Source of the DNA: Plutella xylostella
Taxonomy: Eukaryota; Arthropoda; Insecta; Lepidoptera; Plutellidae
Length of the DNA stretch: 64,000 bases
Assembly: GCF_932276165.1 (NCBI RefSeq)
Contig: NC_064012.1
Coordinates: 14,329,501-14,393,500, forward strand
Direction of reading: 5' to 3'
Shown: in pieces, positions 32,504-44,425 of the stretch
Layout: each line of letters opens with the position of its first letter
Position numbering within the stretch: the stretch's first letter is position 1
The notes under the pieces: model-generated
Seen by the model: only the letters and a program-made list of their open reading frames with translations
Database searches by the model: none
What the model was told of the DNA's origin: nothing
Position numbers and translations under genes: made by a program

Positions 32504-34074
32504 CTCCTCAGTCGACAGTTGTCTCTGGCCGAGAGATGGTCTTGTGAATCTTGTGATAAATATGTAGTTGTGTTGTGAAAGGCTGCAAAAACCATTATAC
32601 GAAGGTCAAAAAGAAACATCGAATATCGTATCATCGGTAATTACCATTAAATTAAGTAATAAACACATTATAAAGTGATAATTATTTTACTACCAAAGTC
32701 TACAATGGCCGCGCGCTGTAACCTTGTGCGGACGTCATTTTTTGTTGACTATCCTCCGAGAACATTTTCTTGTTTTGGAGCGTGATTTTTAGTCCATTTG
32801 TACGGGACGCTCTACAGGTCTACAGCCCAAAACAGTTTTAATTTCAGTAGTTGGATTTGTCTTAAATTATTGATATGGCGCCTACAAATAATAAAACAAT
32901 GTCCGGGATGGTAAATTATTAACGCACGTACAAGGTTACGTCGTCAAGATAGTTGCTAGGCACTGACATAGTTCAAACAAATTATGACAGATAACAGTTA
33001 TTTTGCTTGTATGAAGAAGGTTTGAGTAAAATGTTCTGAAGGGCCTATCCTTCCTTTTGAAATCATTGCTTGTAAGTATTTCTTTGGGATCTTATTTAGG
33101 ATCATACAATAAATAAAAATAGAAAATCAGTTCTCGCACGCAGCACCCGTTCAAACGGCGCGCATAGAGAAAAGAACACTACGTGACGGCGCGAGTAGAA
33201 CTATTCACAGAATACTTAGCACTATCCCAAGCCACATGCAGTCCGAGCCTCGGAAGGATGGCTCGCGCTACCACCCGACATTTAATCACAACTAGTGAGT
33301 TCTTATTCTGAGTTTAGTACTCTTTGCTCTCTATGTAATTTTTGACAGTTGGTACACTGCGTTTTCACGCCATCTATCGGCTTACCCAAAAGCTTAACTG
33401 ACAGCTGTCAAGGAAAACGGCTCATTGACTTGTTAACACCACGTGTACATGAATGGAGGTATAATACCAAATACTAATCTCTTATCGAGAACACACATGT
33501 GTGAACATTAACAATAGAGCTTGTTTGCGTTTAGTTCTAGACTCTAGCTATTGATACAGCAGATATATGTATATTGTATACATTTGTATATGCGTAGTAA
33601 AATATGTATCTGACTGTAATGGATCTCAAAGGATTCATACTACGATAAGCTCGATAGATAAATCAAAGTCTGGTGTTGATATCCCTCAAAAAAAGGCCGA
33701 GTCCTTCTGAATATTATAAAATACAAGCACATCGTTTTGTAATTTGTCTGTGACAATGAATGGGCAACTACTTATTTACAAACCATAATTAATTATATAA
33801 TCTACAAAGTTTTTATAACAGTTATGAGTATTCAAATATATACCTCGTGTATATTTACGAGTAGATAATAAAACGGTTCGAATACATCACGTGGTTTACG
33901 AGTGCCGCTGAAACTTCTGGAACTTACTACCGATCACAATGCGAGTTGTGCGTAGATTGATCCGTTCCGAACTCCGAGTTGAATAGTTGATGGAAGCTAT
34001 CATGCCACTTACGGTGCTACCCGCTTTAGTACTTAAACCGTTTGTTTCTAGTTTATTTCCAATTGATTAGGTAT
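32504..34074. other. non-coding, nothing recognised
   Basis: No exon-like frame or repeat terminus identified. Confidence 0.4.
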
Positions 34075-34087
34075 TTCTTTTTAATAT

Positions 34088-34346
34088 AGACGACCGAATG
34101 GCGTAGTGGTTAGTGACCCTGACTACTGAGCCGTAGGTCCCGGGTTCGATTCTCGGCTGGGGCAGATATTTGTTTAAACACAGATATTTGTTCTCGGGTC
34201 TTGGATGTGCCCGTAAAATGGCAATAGGCCCGCCCCCTATTACATTGGGACTAACATAACACTCTGGCGAAAAGTAGGTGCAGCAATGCACCTCTGCCTA
34301 CCCCGCAAGGGAGTACATTAGTACGAGGCGTGAGTGTGTGTGTGTG
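34088..34346 (+). mobile_element. tRNA-derived SINE S4, intact with 13-bp target duplication
   Basis: Flanked by TTCTTTTTAATAT (34075-34087 and 34347-34359). Head GACGACCGAATGGCGTAGTG, B box GGTTCGATTC, body with TTTGTTTAAACACAGATA, 3' end CAAGGGAGTACATTAGTACG and a (TG)n tail. Best-preserved reference copy of this type. Confidence 0.92.
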
Positions 34347-34359
34347 TTCTTTTTAATAT

Positions 34360-35183
34360 GCAGATTTTAAAATTAAACATGCCTTTTTTACGAGTATGTG
34401 TCTATGGAGAATATGCTTTTACAGAGTACAATTTTCTGATATAACCAAAAGATTAGCAAGATATAGTGCGGCTTTAGCTGAATAACGCGAGATACCTAAT
34501 ATCATAATCCTTGCAATAAAAAAATGTATTGATTAATACTTATATCCACTCGGTTAGAGTCTTTTTTACTTTTATAGTCTTACTTTGCCTAAGAACGTCA
34601 ATAAACATGGCTCAAAGTCTGCGTACCTTTCAAAATATACCTCTCTTCTCACGAATGAAGTACTAGCTCTAGTAGACACTATACTATTCGTACTTACTTA
34701 GTTTCCTTAAACTGATACATGAAATTGTAGTGAAACTTGCATTCGGACAGGACCTCTTATTTCTGTCTTCTAGACGAGCAACAAAAATAAAAAGTGCAAC
34801 AGCAGCAGCCAAACCGCAAATTTACATATAAGTACGACTTTGGACGAGGGTTTCTACTTTCTTCATGTGACAAAATAACTGCGAGATGCTTCACTTGACT
34901 GGATATTCTCCTACAAAGACGCTGTGAGGTGGTAAAAGATGTCAGAATTATACATTTTTGCAACACTTCAGAGTATTTCCGACATGTTTCGTGCCCGGTA
35001 GTGCAGAATAAGAATTCCAAAGATCCTTTCAAACTTCCCAGATCTCAGAATACTAAAGGCCTTTCCTATTCACGGTGACAGGTGGCTCACTTGGAGTGAG
35101 TGAGAGTTGCAAGTGTAGTTGATGCTACAATACTGGTCGTTTATCTTGTATCTGTAACTTGGACAGACTCTTGTCTTTTATTA
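34360..35183. other. non-coding, nothing recognised
   Basis: A 91-codon minus frame (34757-35032) has no recognisable content. Confidence 0.4.
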
Positions 35184-35420
35184 TACACTCACGTGCAAAG
35201 AAACAGTTCCACTTGCAAAATTCCGACTCTAAATGGATTCAATTTTTTTATACATTTATTAGAAAGTTTTAACAAAATGTTAACTTTTTTAGTTGGTAGT
35301 ATTCTGGTGAGCTTTTAAATGCACTTCAATATTACAGACGGCATCATTAAGCTAGCTTTTTCCGTTTAGGAAAAACTTGATGATTTTCTGACTGGGAAGT
35401 TTTCATTGCCCGTGAGTGTA
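35184..35420. mobile_element. MITE family A copy 5 (full length)
   Basis: TACACTCACGTGCAAAGAAA to TTTTCATTGCCCGTGAGTGTA, 237 bp, TA borders. Good reference copy: contains CCGACTCTAAATGGATTCAA and AAGCTAGCTTTTTCCGTTTA. Confidence 0.88.
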
Positions 35421-35842
35421 TGTTACAATGATAGTAAGCGTACAATATACCTAGGTCCTAGGTAATACTTTTACCAAGAATATTGAAACACTACTTTATT
35501 ACACGGTGTGATTATGGTATTATCTTGCGTTCTACAGCCAATACCGCAAAAAATCTGGCCAACCCTTCGGTTAAATCAGAAAATTCTACTCCTCGAAAGT
35601 ATACATATTCTCCAATCATAGTTTGCAAATAGTAATTTATTTCACGATAAGACTGTTCCAAGACCAGTAGCAGCTGAGCAACTTAATCTAGATCACAGTC
35701 TGAATCTATTATAGCACTTAATGTAGGATTACTAACTCAAACACTATTTGCTATTCCATCTTCAACTGTTTCAACGTTGTCGCAGACTATGCAATTCAAT
35801 ATTGGTACGTAGGAATCTAGCTATGTATGTATATACATATAT

Positions 35843-35940
35843 AGGGTGTTGCGAAAAGGGTATAGTAAGCCGTAAGTTTTTCTAAACAACTTTTGTTCTA
35901 CGATAATTCAAATGTTAGAACAGTGTAGCTACCGCGAACT
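35843..35940. mobile_element. MITE family B, left part
   Basis: 'TAGGGTGTTGCGAAAAGGGT' plus 'ATAGTAAGCCG' then 'AACAACTTTTGTTCTACG', the last shared with the copy at 18.6 kb. No right end found. Confidence 0.5.
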
Positions 35941-36169
35941 TAACGATTTTCAAATTCAGATTTTCGTATTCAAAATATAGGTATTGAATTTGACACTAAT
36001 TATTTCGTAATGTTATTTTGACTTCGGATTCGGAATAACCACGCAAAACCTTAAGACTGCTTTTAGCTATGTTTTAGCCAGATCTAAATGTCATTAAATG
36101 AATTTTAATATTTTTCTAGCAAGTGTTACTTCTCGTGGAAAATTACGGATAAAAAGATGACGAATCGTT

Positions 36170-36235
36170 TTTTTTTCTTTTTTTCTTTAAGATTTTATTA
36201 TCACTCCACAGACTTTATGTCCGTGCCTTTTTGAG
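36170..36235 (-). mobile_element. solo 3' end of the helicase-bearing retroposon
   Basis: On the minus strand reads AAAAAGGCACGGACATAAAG, then TCTGTGGAGTGATAA, then an A-rich tail. The same block ends the insert at 59.4-60.8 kb just before its poly(A) tail. The two tails differ, so this is an independent, extremely 5'-truncated insertion of the same 3' end. Confidence 0.75.
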
Positions 36236-36947
36236 AGATCAATATATTGTGAGAGTTTGGTTGTTTTTTACCTTCATATTTGAACTACTCACTACTCAAT
36301 GTGGAAGCTTATTATATATATATTATTAATAAAATATTATTGTATTTTTTTTTTCACTTCTGGAGGAAAAAGTACACAGACACCTGTCCTAGCAGACACC
36401 TACGTCCTAGCAGTTACGGAAAAAACGCTTTAAAACAGAAGTCTTTAATTTAGGGGCGTTTTATTTGAGGTGGAATAGCAGCTTGATACCTTTAAGTTTT
36501 ACGACTTGCCGGTATTCCAACAACACACCTATCCACTCTAGCTTTCTTAATTTTTATTGCGGCGTAAAAATATAAATACCATACTCAGAGTACAACGTAT
36601 ATCAATTATTAATTTAGCTAAGTAATTCAATCACCGCACCAAAACTAAGGTACACGCCTTACCAACTTTAAACAACAAAACGAGAGTTTACCATCGCGGT
36701 CAGAAGGGCCTTTTAGACTCAGTAATTCCTTTCATAATGTCACGCGTTTTGTATTCGCGAACCCGACTTTGGATTAGTAAAGCCAAGCAAAGCTTACCGT
36801 ATAATATAATGATATATATATATACGTAACTGAAGCTACCCTTGTCCCTCAGAGAACTTTAGTTAGTCAATAACGACATGGCTCGGTCGGGGTCGCGATG
36901 TAGAAGCGTGCATTCCTAGCGAATGACGGGAAATTGCATGCGGACTT
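36236..36947. other. non-coding, nothing recognised
   Basis: AT-rich with TA runs (36311, 36812). No gene. Confidence 0.4.
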
Positions 36948-37100
36948 TATAACGCCCGCTCGAGAATAAAGAAACAATATAAAAATGGCGACGAAATTCT
37001 TGCTATCTTTATGTAATGGTAGGTCTGTCAATACCCCTTCATAATCTAGGTATGTAACGGAGAAAAATGTGTCTTGTTTTCTTTATTCACGGGCGTTATA
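36948..37100. mobile_element. MITE family J, 153 bp
   Basis: TATAACGCCCGCTCGAGAAT then AAAGAAA at the left, TTTCTTTATTCACGGGCGTT then ATA at the right, inverted with a small indel. Confidence 0.65.
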
Positions 37101-37785
37101 CCATTTATTAATAATATTATATTAAATCAAATCAAAAACGATTTATAGCCACATAATAAATAGAAATAGGTACAGGCGTAAACTCACACCGAAATAAATT
37201 ACTTATTTAGTAAATTTTGCTGAGATTATGGCTTATATACCATATTTGGATATATGCAGCTAGGGAGCGTCTTCAATCCTTAACCACTGTCATCTTGATG
37301 TATGACCTCAAGTTAAATTGAATTAGGGAAGTCCTGAAATTCAGCTCAGCTCCGTTTAGGTCAGCTCCGTTTGCCAAGTTACTTGCCTAAACAATGCACC
37401 GTTGGGTGTAAATCAATTAGCAAACTGCCAAAGACTCCATTAGATCTGGCACAAGCGAGTTACTCGGACAGCGGACACTCAAAGGTGACGATTTGAAGCA
37501 GTCGAGAAATTCTATCGCTTCCTAACCCGTTGGAAATTAGTCCCAAGTCTGGAAACGACAACTTTGGTTTAATTTGGAACAGCGTTTAAATAGTTTGGTT
37601 CTAACAATTTTCACTTGAAGACCGAGATATCAATGAAATTTATTAAGAATTTTAGTACATTTGTTTTTCTATTTCCTATTAAGGTGAAGGAAAACATTGA
37701 TCATGAGACAGTAAGCAAATATTAAGTATATACTAGAACACAATAGCCATAATTATAATATTCTATAGTTGACTAGGAAGATCAA
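37101..37785. other. non-coding, nothing recognised
   Basis: No supportable feature. Confidence 0.4.
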
Positions 37786-37789
37786 GAGC

Positions 37790-38100
37790 AAATTGCAGTC
37801 ATGTTATTGGGACAGGGATATGCTTCGTCACAGGCATGGCATTGTTTAGTTTTGTTGCAGGATAATGACGTTCATGTAACTGAAACATGTAACCCGTTAG
37901 CGATTTTCAGGTTACAATCATACGCCATCCTCCGCCGGCATCCATACCGTCAATCAGAGGTAGATTCTCATGTAACAAACACAGTTGTGCGATTATAATG
38001 CAACTGTATTCATTGCCACGAGGGTCTCAGAAAAGCTCACGCCATTTTATAGCAAATAAATTCATATTGTCCCGATTTCAACATCTAAAATTAATCTAAA
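37790..38100. repeat. dispersed repeat M, copy 2
   Basis: Shares GTAACCCGTTAGCGATTTTC and the following 'AGGTTACAATCAT' with 38.39 kb, and CTCATGTAACAAACACAG plus CATTTTATAGCAAA with the left edge of the window. Confidence 0.55.
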
Positions 38101-38384
38101 ATTAGTAAAATATATTTTTTTAAACGTTAAACATAATATACAATAATAAACATGATTATAATTACCTACTAACTAAATAATTAAAACTAAACTAAAAAGA
38201 AGATGTTGGCCAGATCGCTGTATGGCGATGCTAGAATAAGTAAGTACTAATTGTATTAAATAGTTGACTTCTGACATCAACTAATGGATACATGTCATTA
38301 ATTCTTTATAAACGTTTACTTATGGAAAATTACAGTTCGCGATTTCATTGGGACCGTATTTTAATTAGGAGAATAGACACTCTG

Positions 38385-38725
38385 AAGTATGTAACCCGTT
38401 AGCGATTTTCAGGTTACAATCATCGGCCAATCCGCTGCCGGCGACGCAATACCACCGATCTGAAATCCTAGCATCAATCCAAATCTAATTTTCATTTACA
38501 AGTGTTCCGGTTTCACAGCCCGAAGCCATGGGCTTTAGCGCACTATTAAATTCAACTCGGGAATTGCTGCGCTATATCGACAGTGACTTTGGCATTGCTG
38601 CTTTCGAAAACCGGTTTAATTCGAGGTTTAGATTCTCATGTCACAAACACTGAGCCTTGTATCTCGCTCAGACCCTGTAGGTCTCATAATTACATCTCCC
38701 CACTGATAACAAGACGAATGCACAG
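38385..38725. repeat. dispersed repeat M, copy 3
   Basis: Starts with the same GTAACCCGTTAGCGATTTTC block as copy 2 and contains TTCTCATGTCACAAACAC. Middle segment differs, so copies 2 and 3 are partial relatives. Confidence 0.5.
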
Positions 38726-40712
38726 CCACAATTGTGCTGGTCCGGTCCAATTCGTATCGGTAAGAGGATTTGAAGCCCTTATAGTGGCTATGTCCAATCA
38801 CAGGCGAGCTGCTTTCATAGGACTCGGTTGTGAGACCAGTAGTAGTAGTGTGTAGCTTACTCCCAATTTCTCCTTAAAGCAATTGTTACTTATCTTCAGT
38901 ATCTGTAAAATATACAGGCTGCTGTAAAACTTATTAAATTAAAAAGGAAATTTGCGTTTCTTTATAGCATACTCGTATCAATCGTAAAACATTACGTGAT
39001 TGTACCTAATAATAAATTATATTGTCACTTTGCGCTGGTTACTAATTTACACTCTCTCTTGTGGATAAAACAGAGAGGTGCATAACTGAGATAGGACTCC
39101 AGAAGAAAGTGCGATAGCCTTTATCCCGAGATTGCAGAAAACCCTGGTAGGTAAAAGCAATTATGTGTATAAAATAAAATATTTTACATTTATTCATTCA
39201 GAAGTCGACTTGTTGGATGTATTGGCTCTCGTTTTGTTTGTCTCCAATATTAAAAACAAACAAGTAAAATGCTTTATTTACAAATACCTGGCTATCTGGC
39301 GGGCATTCGTTGTGGCCGTTGTGACGGGAGCTTTCTGTAAAGTTTTATTTATTGACGTTAATGAAAACTTGTAAAGGATTAAATTTTAATTTGTTGGAAT
39401 TTATTTTACTTTTTATAAATGATATTGTCGTCTGACGTATAAATGTAGTTATCGACGTAGATAATCGTCACTATATCAAGATTCGCGATATGTTAACATA
39501 ACGATGCGATTGGTGGAACATGCATTAAACCCGGTCCATAGTTCGTCTTCTTTTTATTAGTACGAGTAGTAGTAGTCCGTGCCATTTTGCGCATGTATTT
39601 GTTTCTTTCATAAGAATCTTAAATTTTCACAATTTACAAAAGTACTTTATTTATTTATTTTATTTATTTATTTATTAACAAACACATATTGGTACATATA
39701 ATTAACAGTATACAACACCACATAAGCCTTCAAAGGTTTGTGTGTGATGCGATTTTAATCTACCATACAAGTTATTTTTAAGTAATGATTAACGTAGTCA
39801 TACAATATAAGTAGGTATAAGCCATATAAGCAAAAGTATTCTAGCAACTTAACATACGATCACAAAAAAATACAGCGAGCGAGACCGTGCCGGCCGGCAG
39901 ATAACACTATTCATTTCTTCATAGCTCTTGATAGAATAGTAATAAGAGTGGTTTTTAATTACACTTACAGGACGAGTAAAGAAACTACCGACATTGTAAA
40001 ATTTATCACATTGACGACATATACAGGGTGCTAATTATTTTCTAATGATTGTAGGAAAAACTCTTTTAACTTTATTTTTATATTTAAGGGAGTAATTTTT
40101 TTCCGGATTTCGTTTGGAATACTATTTATTATGATAGGTACTTGCTGCACAGTTATGCGTTTTCCATAGTAATTGTTGTGTTTGGGTATTGTGAGAAAGT
40201 TATTGGCAATTTTTCGAGTAAAGATTTTGTGGGATATGGGCTTTTGGATTTCCTGGTTAACTTACACACATAACATTTTTGAGATACACAGGTAAAAGTG
40301 TTTTTTTAAAGCAACTGCAATGTTACTAAAGACAGAAAGTAAAAGCTTATCATGACGGCACTATGTGGATAATACAAATATATGTAGCCCTTTCCAAAGG
40401 CTTCCCTCTAGGTATATAAAATGCACTATTGTGGTATTTGAATAAAACCGTATTATTTTACTCTGCCACTGGCTAGAGATTATATCGGGTATGGGATTAT
40501 ATCTTTCATAGTTAAAACGGACAGTCAATTGTTTTCCAGAAATATTTTTATTTAAAAGAGAATTCAATTTATGTAAAACAAACGCTACTATTTATTTACG
40601 TTTGTCTTGGAGAATAACTCCTATTTTAAGTAAGAATTACTTAGGACGAGAGCTGTATTGACATAATTACTATACTATTATTGAAAGAAGTTCAATGCAT
40701 GTTTTTTATGTA
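38726..40712. other. non-coding; scattered microsatellites
   Basis: (TTTA)n at 39649-39676, isolated TACAGGGTGCTAATTATTTT at 40023 (a lone MITE-like end), and a degraded TACACTTACAGGACGAG at 39960 resembling family A. No gene. Confidence 0.4.
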
Positions 40713-41063
40713 TACTGACGAGCAATGAAAAAGTTCCAGTGACATAAATATAAAACGGCAGGTGCAACTTTTTCATTGCACACACACACACACACGCACT
40801 CACGCCTTGTACTAATGTACTCCCTTGCGGGGTAGGCAGAGGTGCATTGCTGCACCCACTTTTCGCCAGAGTGTTATGTCTGTCCCAATGTAATAGGGGG
40901 CGGGCCTATTGCCATTTTACGGGCACATCCAAGACCCGAGAACAAATATCTGTGTTTAAACAAATATCTGCCCCAGCCGGGAATCGAACCCGGGACCATC
41001 GGCTCAGTAGTCAGGTCACTAACAACTACGCCATTCGGTCGTCTTTCATTGCAAGCGAGTGTA
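40713..41063. mobile_element. MITE family A copy 6, split by a SINE
   Basis: Left end TACTGACGAGCAATGAAAAA, right end TTTCATTGCAAGCGAGTGTA. Only about 80 bp of MITE remain once the SINE is removed, so this is the short form also seen at 50.41 kb. Confidence 0.8.
40781..41043 (-). mobile_element. tRNA-derived SINE S5 inside the MITE
   Basis: Flanked by TTTCATTGCA (40771-40780 and 41044-41053). Minus-strand SINE of the S4 type with a (TG)n tail, seen as (CA)n at 40781-40796. ORFs on both frames over it are incidental. Confidence 0.92.
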
Positions 41064-41398
41064 ATTAAAACTTAACACGATTTAATGAGAGGCCAAGTCC
41101 TTATGCGTTTCGGCATCGCGGTTTAATAATAAAGTTGCTAATTGTAACACGCGAACTAATACATTTTTTGAGATTCCTTGATGAAATATTTGTGTTTGTC
41201 TTTGTGTTACAAAACTGTGTTTACGGTTCCTATTTAGGTCTTTCATTAATTATTTTATTGCACACCGTGAACTGTCCGTACCTCCTGTTGGTCAACTGGT
41301 AGAAAATGCTTCCAGCATTAATTCCACCTTTCATACACTAATTAATATATGTTTGCAATAAAGAGAAAATTTAATAAATCTATATGTTTGTCCAACAG

Positions 41399-41543
41399 CG
41401 CAATGCAGCGCATCAACCAAGTGGACTGGGGGCAAGTGAGGAGGGATGGCTTCACCATATTCACCAAGCTGATTCGAACCAAGGACCCCAACGAGGCCGA
41501 GCAAGACCAGCAGGTCGCTGTGCCCACGCGACAGCGGCTTTCG
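41399..41543 (+). CDS. cationic amino acid transporter, coding exon 1
   Basis: The exon opens after a splice acceptor (TCCAACAG|CG). The ATG at 41403 gives 47 codons, and the donor is TCG|GTAAGT, phase 0. The peptide is a soluble, charged N-terminal cytoplasmic tail ('DGFTIFTKLIRTKDPNE') as in insect CAT-type SLC7 transporters, which move Arg/Lys-type amino acids across the plasma membrane. The acceptor just before the ATG implies at least one upstream non-coding 5'UTR exon, so the promoter lies further left and cannot be placed. The next exon continues in frame ('RCLSTLDLVSLG'), which supports the junction. Confidence 0.85.
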
Positions 41544-41587
41544 GTAAGTTGAGGTCTTAGATTAACAATATACGCACAAGATGGTGT

Positions 41588-41929
41588 TTGCGGAGCGGTG
41601 GTAGCTCAGTCGGGTAAGCGCCCGCTTCTCAATCAAGAGATGCGGGTTCGAATCCCGGCGCTGACATGTACCAATGAGTTCTTTTAACTTAAGTACAATG
41701 TATACCATCGCCCTTACGATGAAGGAAAACATCGTGAGGAAACCTGCATATCTAGATTTAGCACGTCTAGATATGTGAACCCACCAACCCGCAGTGGACC
41801 AGCGTGGTGGGAAATGGTCCAGGCTTAGGAAGGCAGTTTAGACCTTGTGGATATGCACAAAGGTTCCACTCGAGAGAGCCAGGTGCAGGTACTTACACCC
41901 CCACAGAGAATAGAATAGAATAGAATAGA
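41588..41929 (+). mobile_element. second tRNA-derived SINE family, (GAATA)n tail, intron 1
   Basis: The head contains GGTAGCTCAGTCGGGTAAGC and the B box GGTTCGAATCCC, so it looks like a tRNA, but it runs on into a 250-bp body with 'AACCCGCAGTGGACCAGCGT' and ends in (GAATA)n. Flanked by ATGGTGT (41581-41587, 41930-41936). Not a functional tRNA gene. Different family from S1-S8. Confidence 0.85.
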
Positions 41930-42097
41930 ATGGTGTGTCAAATACGAAATAAAAAAGAAGGGAAAAAACTGTCCGCATTTTGTTTAATGTTCAAACCGTT
42001 TTAGGTTCAACCTAATTACCATTGTACTAATGAATAAAGTCACAAATCTTCTAGCCCAACTTTAATTCAAAATAAGAGCTCAGTGGTACAGTAAGAG

Positions 42098-42160
42098 GCA
42101 GAGAAACCTGACCCCCCTCAGAAGCATTGTTACTATGAGAGGGGGGTCAGGTTTTTCTGC
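42098..42160. repeat. hairpin repeat, 22-bp arms
   Basis: GCAGAGAAACCTGACCCCCC then TC, and GAGGGGGGTCAGGTTTTTCT then GC, pair almost perfectly around a short loop. Flanking sequence ('TTCTTTTACACTAATACTCC') resembles 49.5 kb, so this may be the core of a larger element. Confidence 0.6.
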
Positions 42161-42264
42161 ACCTGACCGTACAAGTGGGGTGTTGTATTTGTCAAGATGT
42201 TTCTTTTACACTAATACTCCATCTTGCTCGTATTCAATTATAACTGCATAGAATTCCGAGATAT

Positions 42265-42474
42265 ACATGGGGTTGCAAAAGGGTAAACTAATATTCGCAA
42301 AATTTTATTATTTTCAAAAGTTTAAGTTTAATTTCCTGTACTTTGTTTTATGAAACATCAAAAATAAAATTATTTCGTATGGTGTATTTCTTGGGAAAAG
42401 TTTAGTTTTACCAAACGGTTCAAGTCGATCATGATGTTAACTCAAGAGTATATCATTTACAACCTGTATAGATA
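42265..42474. mobile_element. MITE family B, degenerate copy in intron 1
   Basis: 'TACATGGGGTTGCAAAAGGG' at the left and 'TTTACAACCTGTATA' at the right. Confidence 0.5.
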
Positions 42475-42940
42475 AAATTATAGATAGATATATAGACAGT
42501 TCATTTATATTTATTTGTACACCAAAAAGAATTATATATATATCAAGTTGAAACTTAATTTTGGTACCAAAAGCGATCTTCTGAATCACAGCGATCTCAG
42601 CCAGACAACCTTTAATTAACAATAACTTATTGTTGCAATCCAGCCACTATAATAATTGAAACAACCTAAACAGGCTACACCTTTCAAAACTGCTAGCGTA
42701 GAAACGTTCTGACAAGGCACACTACATCGTTAACGTGAGCGTCTACGCTTGAACGTAAAAGGGGTCACCCCACTCCCGTATTCATTGCGAAACACTTCGT
42801 GGAAGCAGTTAATTTATTTGTAGTGCATGGAGGCGAAGCAGGCTTCCATGCAAATATACCGCCAACAGTCGTGTCAAACAATTTAGACTAGCAGTCCGAA
42901 TGAGGTTTTTTTATGCAGGAAACATAAAGTATCTTATTGT

Positions 42941-43168
42941 AGCACTCACGAGTATAATTAAAAAGTTTCAGTGACAGAATCACCAAATTACCTACTCCTA
43001 AACGGAAAAAGCTAGCTTAATGACGCCGTCTGCAATATTTAAGTACATTTACAGTGCATCAGAATAATATAACTTACCAAAATAGTAAATATTGTGATCA
43101 AATATTTAAATGTTATCAAAAATGAATGAGTATTTTTAGAGTCGGCCTTTTGTAAGTGGAACATTTTT
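42941..43168. mobile_element. MITE family A copy 7
   Basis: GCACTCACGAGTATAATTAA at the left; interior AACGGAAAAAGCTAGCTTAA and GTAAGTGGAACATTTTTAG at the degraded right end. Inverted relative to copy 5. Confidence 0.75.
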
Positions 43169-43260
43169 AGCATCAAAATATTAAACTGTTACTAAGGTTT
43201 CAATCAAATAAACATTCCTGAGTGACGTATTTATACACGTCCGTCACTGACATGACAACT

Positions 43261-43536
43261 GTACCCGTATTACGAAAAACCGCAGCATATTCTATTCGAT
43301 AGTCTATTCGAAAGTGCTGTCAACCTGTCAACAACAAAATGGCGGTGTATAGATTTGCGAAAGTTTGACAGCTATCATTCCATAGGTCATTGTCAGAATA
43401 ATATTATGTACTCTGTGGTCATTCTTTTCGAAACTCATTCGAAAGGTAAAAAGTGTTCGAAAGTGCTGTCAAGTTGACAGTAGTCGCACTCGCATTCGAT
43501 TCTATTCGTTAGCTCGAATTTTCATGATACGGGTAC
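43261..43536 (+). mobile_element. MITE family C copy 2
   Basis: GTACCCGTATTACGAAAAAC to TTTTCATGATACGGGTAC. Nearly identical to 22.17-22.46 kb over its whole length in the opposite orientation. Confidence 0.85.
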
Positions 43537-43554
43537 TGATCTATCTTGCAAACC

Positions 43555-43700
43555 CTTCCACCCACACAGATTCCTAGTATCAAGTATTTGAAGTTGTGTG
43601 GATACCGGTACAAGTTGGGCAGGCGAGTTCTCCAGTGGAGACCACAAACTGGAAAACTTAGCGTGTGACGCCCTCCAACTTGCTGTATTGACGGCATATT
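43555..43700 (+). pseudogene. RTE-type reverse transcriptase C-terminal vestige
   Basis: Plus-strand reading 'LQWRPQTGKLSV', a stop, then 'RPPT' corresponds to 'LEWRPRTGKRSVGRPPTR' of the RTE end at 22 kb. A stop replaces the Gly codon. No tail or duplication is seen. Confidence 0.6.
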
Positions 43701-44425
43701 CCGTGTAAATACTTCTCGTTAATATTACGTCACTAACATACATGGAGAAGTTTTTGCTGAGAAGAAAATAAAAATATTTTTTGTTTTTCTTTTACAATCC
43801 TGTATATTGAATTTATCAGCGATAACCGACCAACTCCCTTTAGAATACCACTATCATCAGAAGGTAACCAAATGATTTAGCGAGTCTAAATAGTCTTTCA
43901 AACAGGATGTCTTAAGATTTTTATTTTTATGTTGCTGCTCTCTTACCTGCTTTACTTATTAAGGTGAATTCAAATGCTTATTTTTTATCCAACATCTTTT
44001 ACAAAGCAGAGACGCTTTAATCACGAGATGCAAGCAAGACATTCTTTATCTTTAATAAGTTTTATATTTTATTTTAGCTTTAAAGTAAATAATTTTGCAC
44101 GGATTAATTCCATAAATTCTAGCTTGCGTAGTAATAAAAACGCACCTTTAGAAATATTCCCTAGCTCGCGGGCTTTGCATTACATTCAATTTTCAAAACT
44201 ATTTTCCAGTTTATTGAAACTTTTACAAATTTTAAATATTAACAAACATTTGTTAGGTAGTAACGGAAAAAGTTTCGCAATCCATTGACATTAAATGTTA
44301 CCTCTGAGGAATCAATCTACCTTTGTTATTCAAAATTATACGAGAGTCGAAATTCTCAGCCAAAAATAAAGCTGGGCTGCTAAAGCTAAGCTAAATTTTA
44401 AAGCTTGGCTGTTGTTAATGGGAAA
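43701..44425. other. intron 1, non-coding
   Basis: A 104-codon AT-rich open frame (43974-44288) is not recognised and lacks splice or start context. Nothing else seen. Confidence 0.4.

Noticed and set aside
41592..41665. Functional tRNA gene (good A- and B-box sequence, GGTAGCTCAGT...)
   Set aside because: It continues directly into a 250-bp body with a (GAATA)n tail and is flanked by a target duplication, so it is the head of a SINE.
43974..44288. 104-codon frame in intron 1 as an alternative exon
   Set aside because: AT-rich, no transporter-like or other known sequence, and not needed for the exon 1-2 junction, which is in frame without it.
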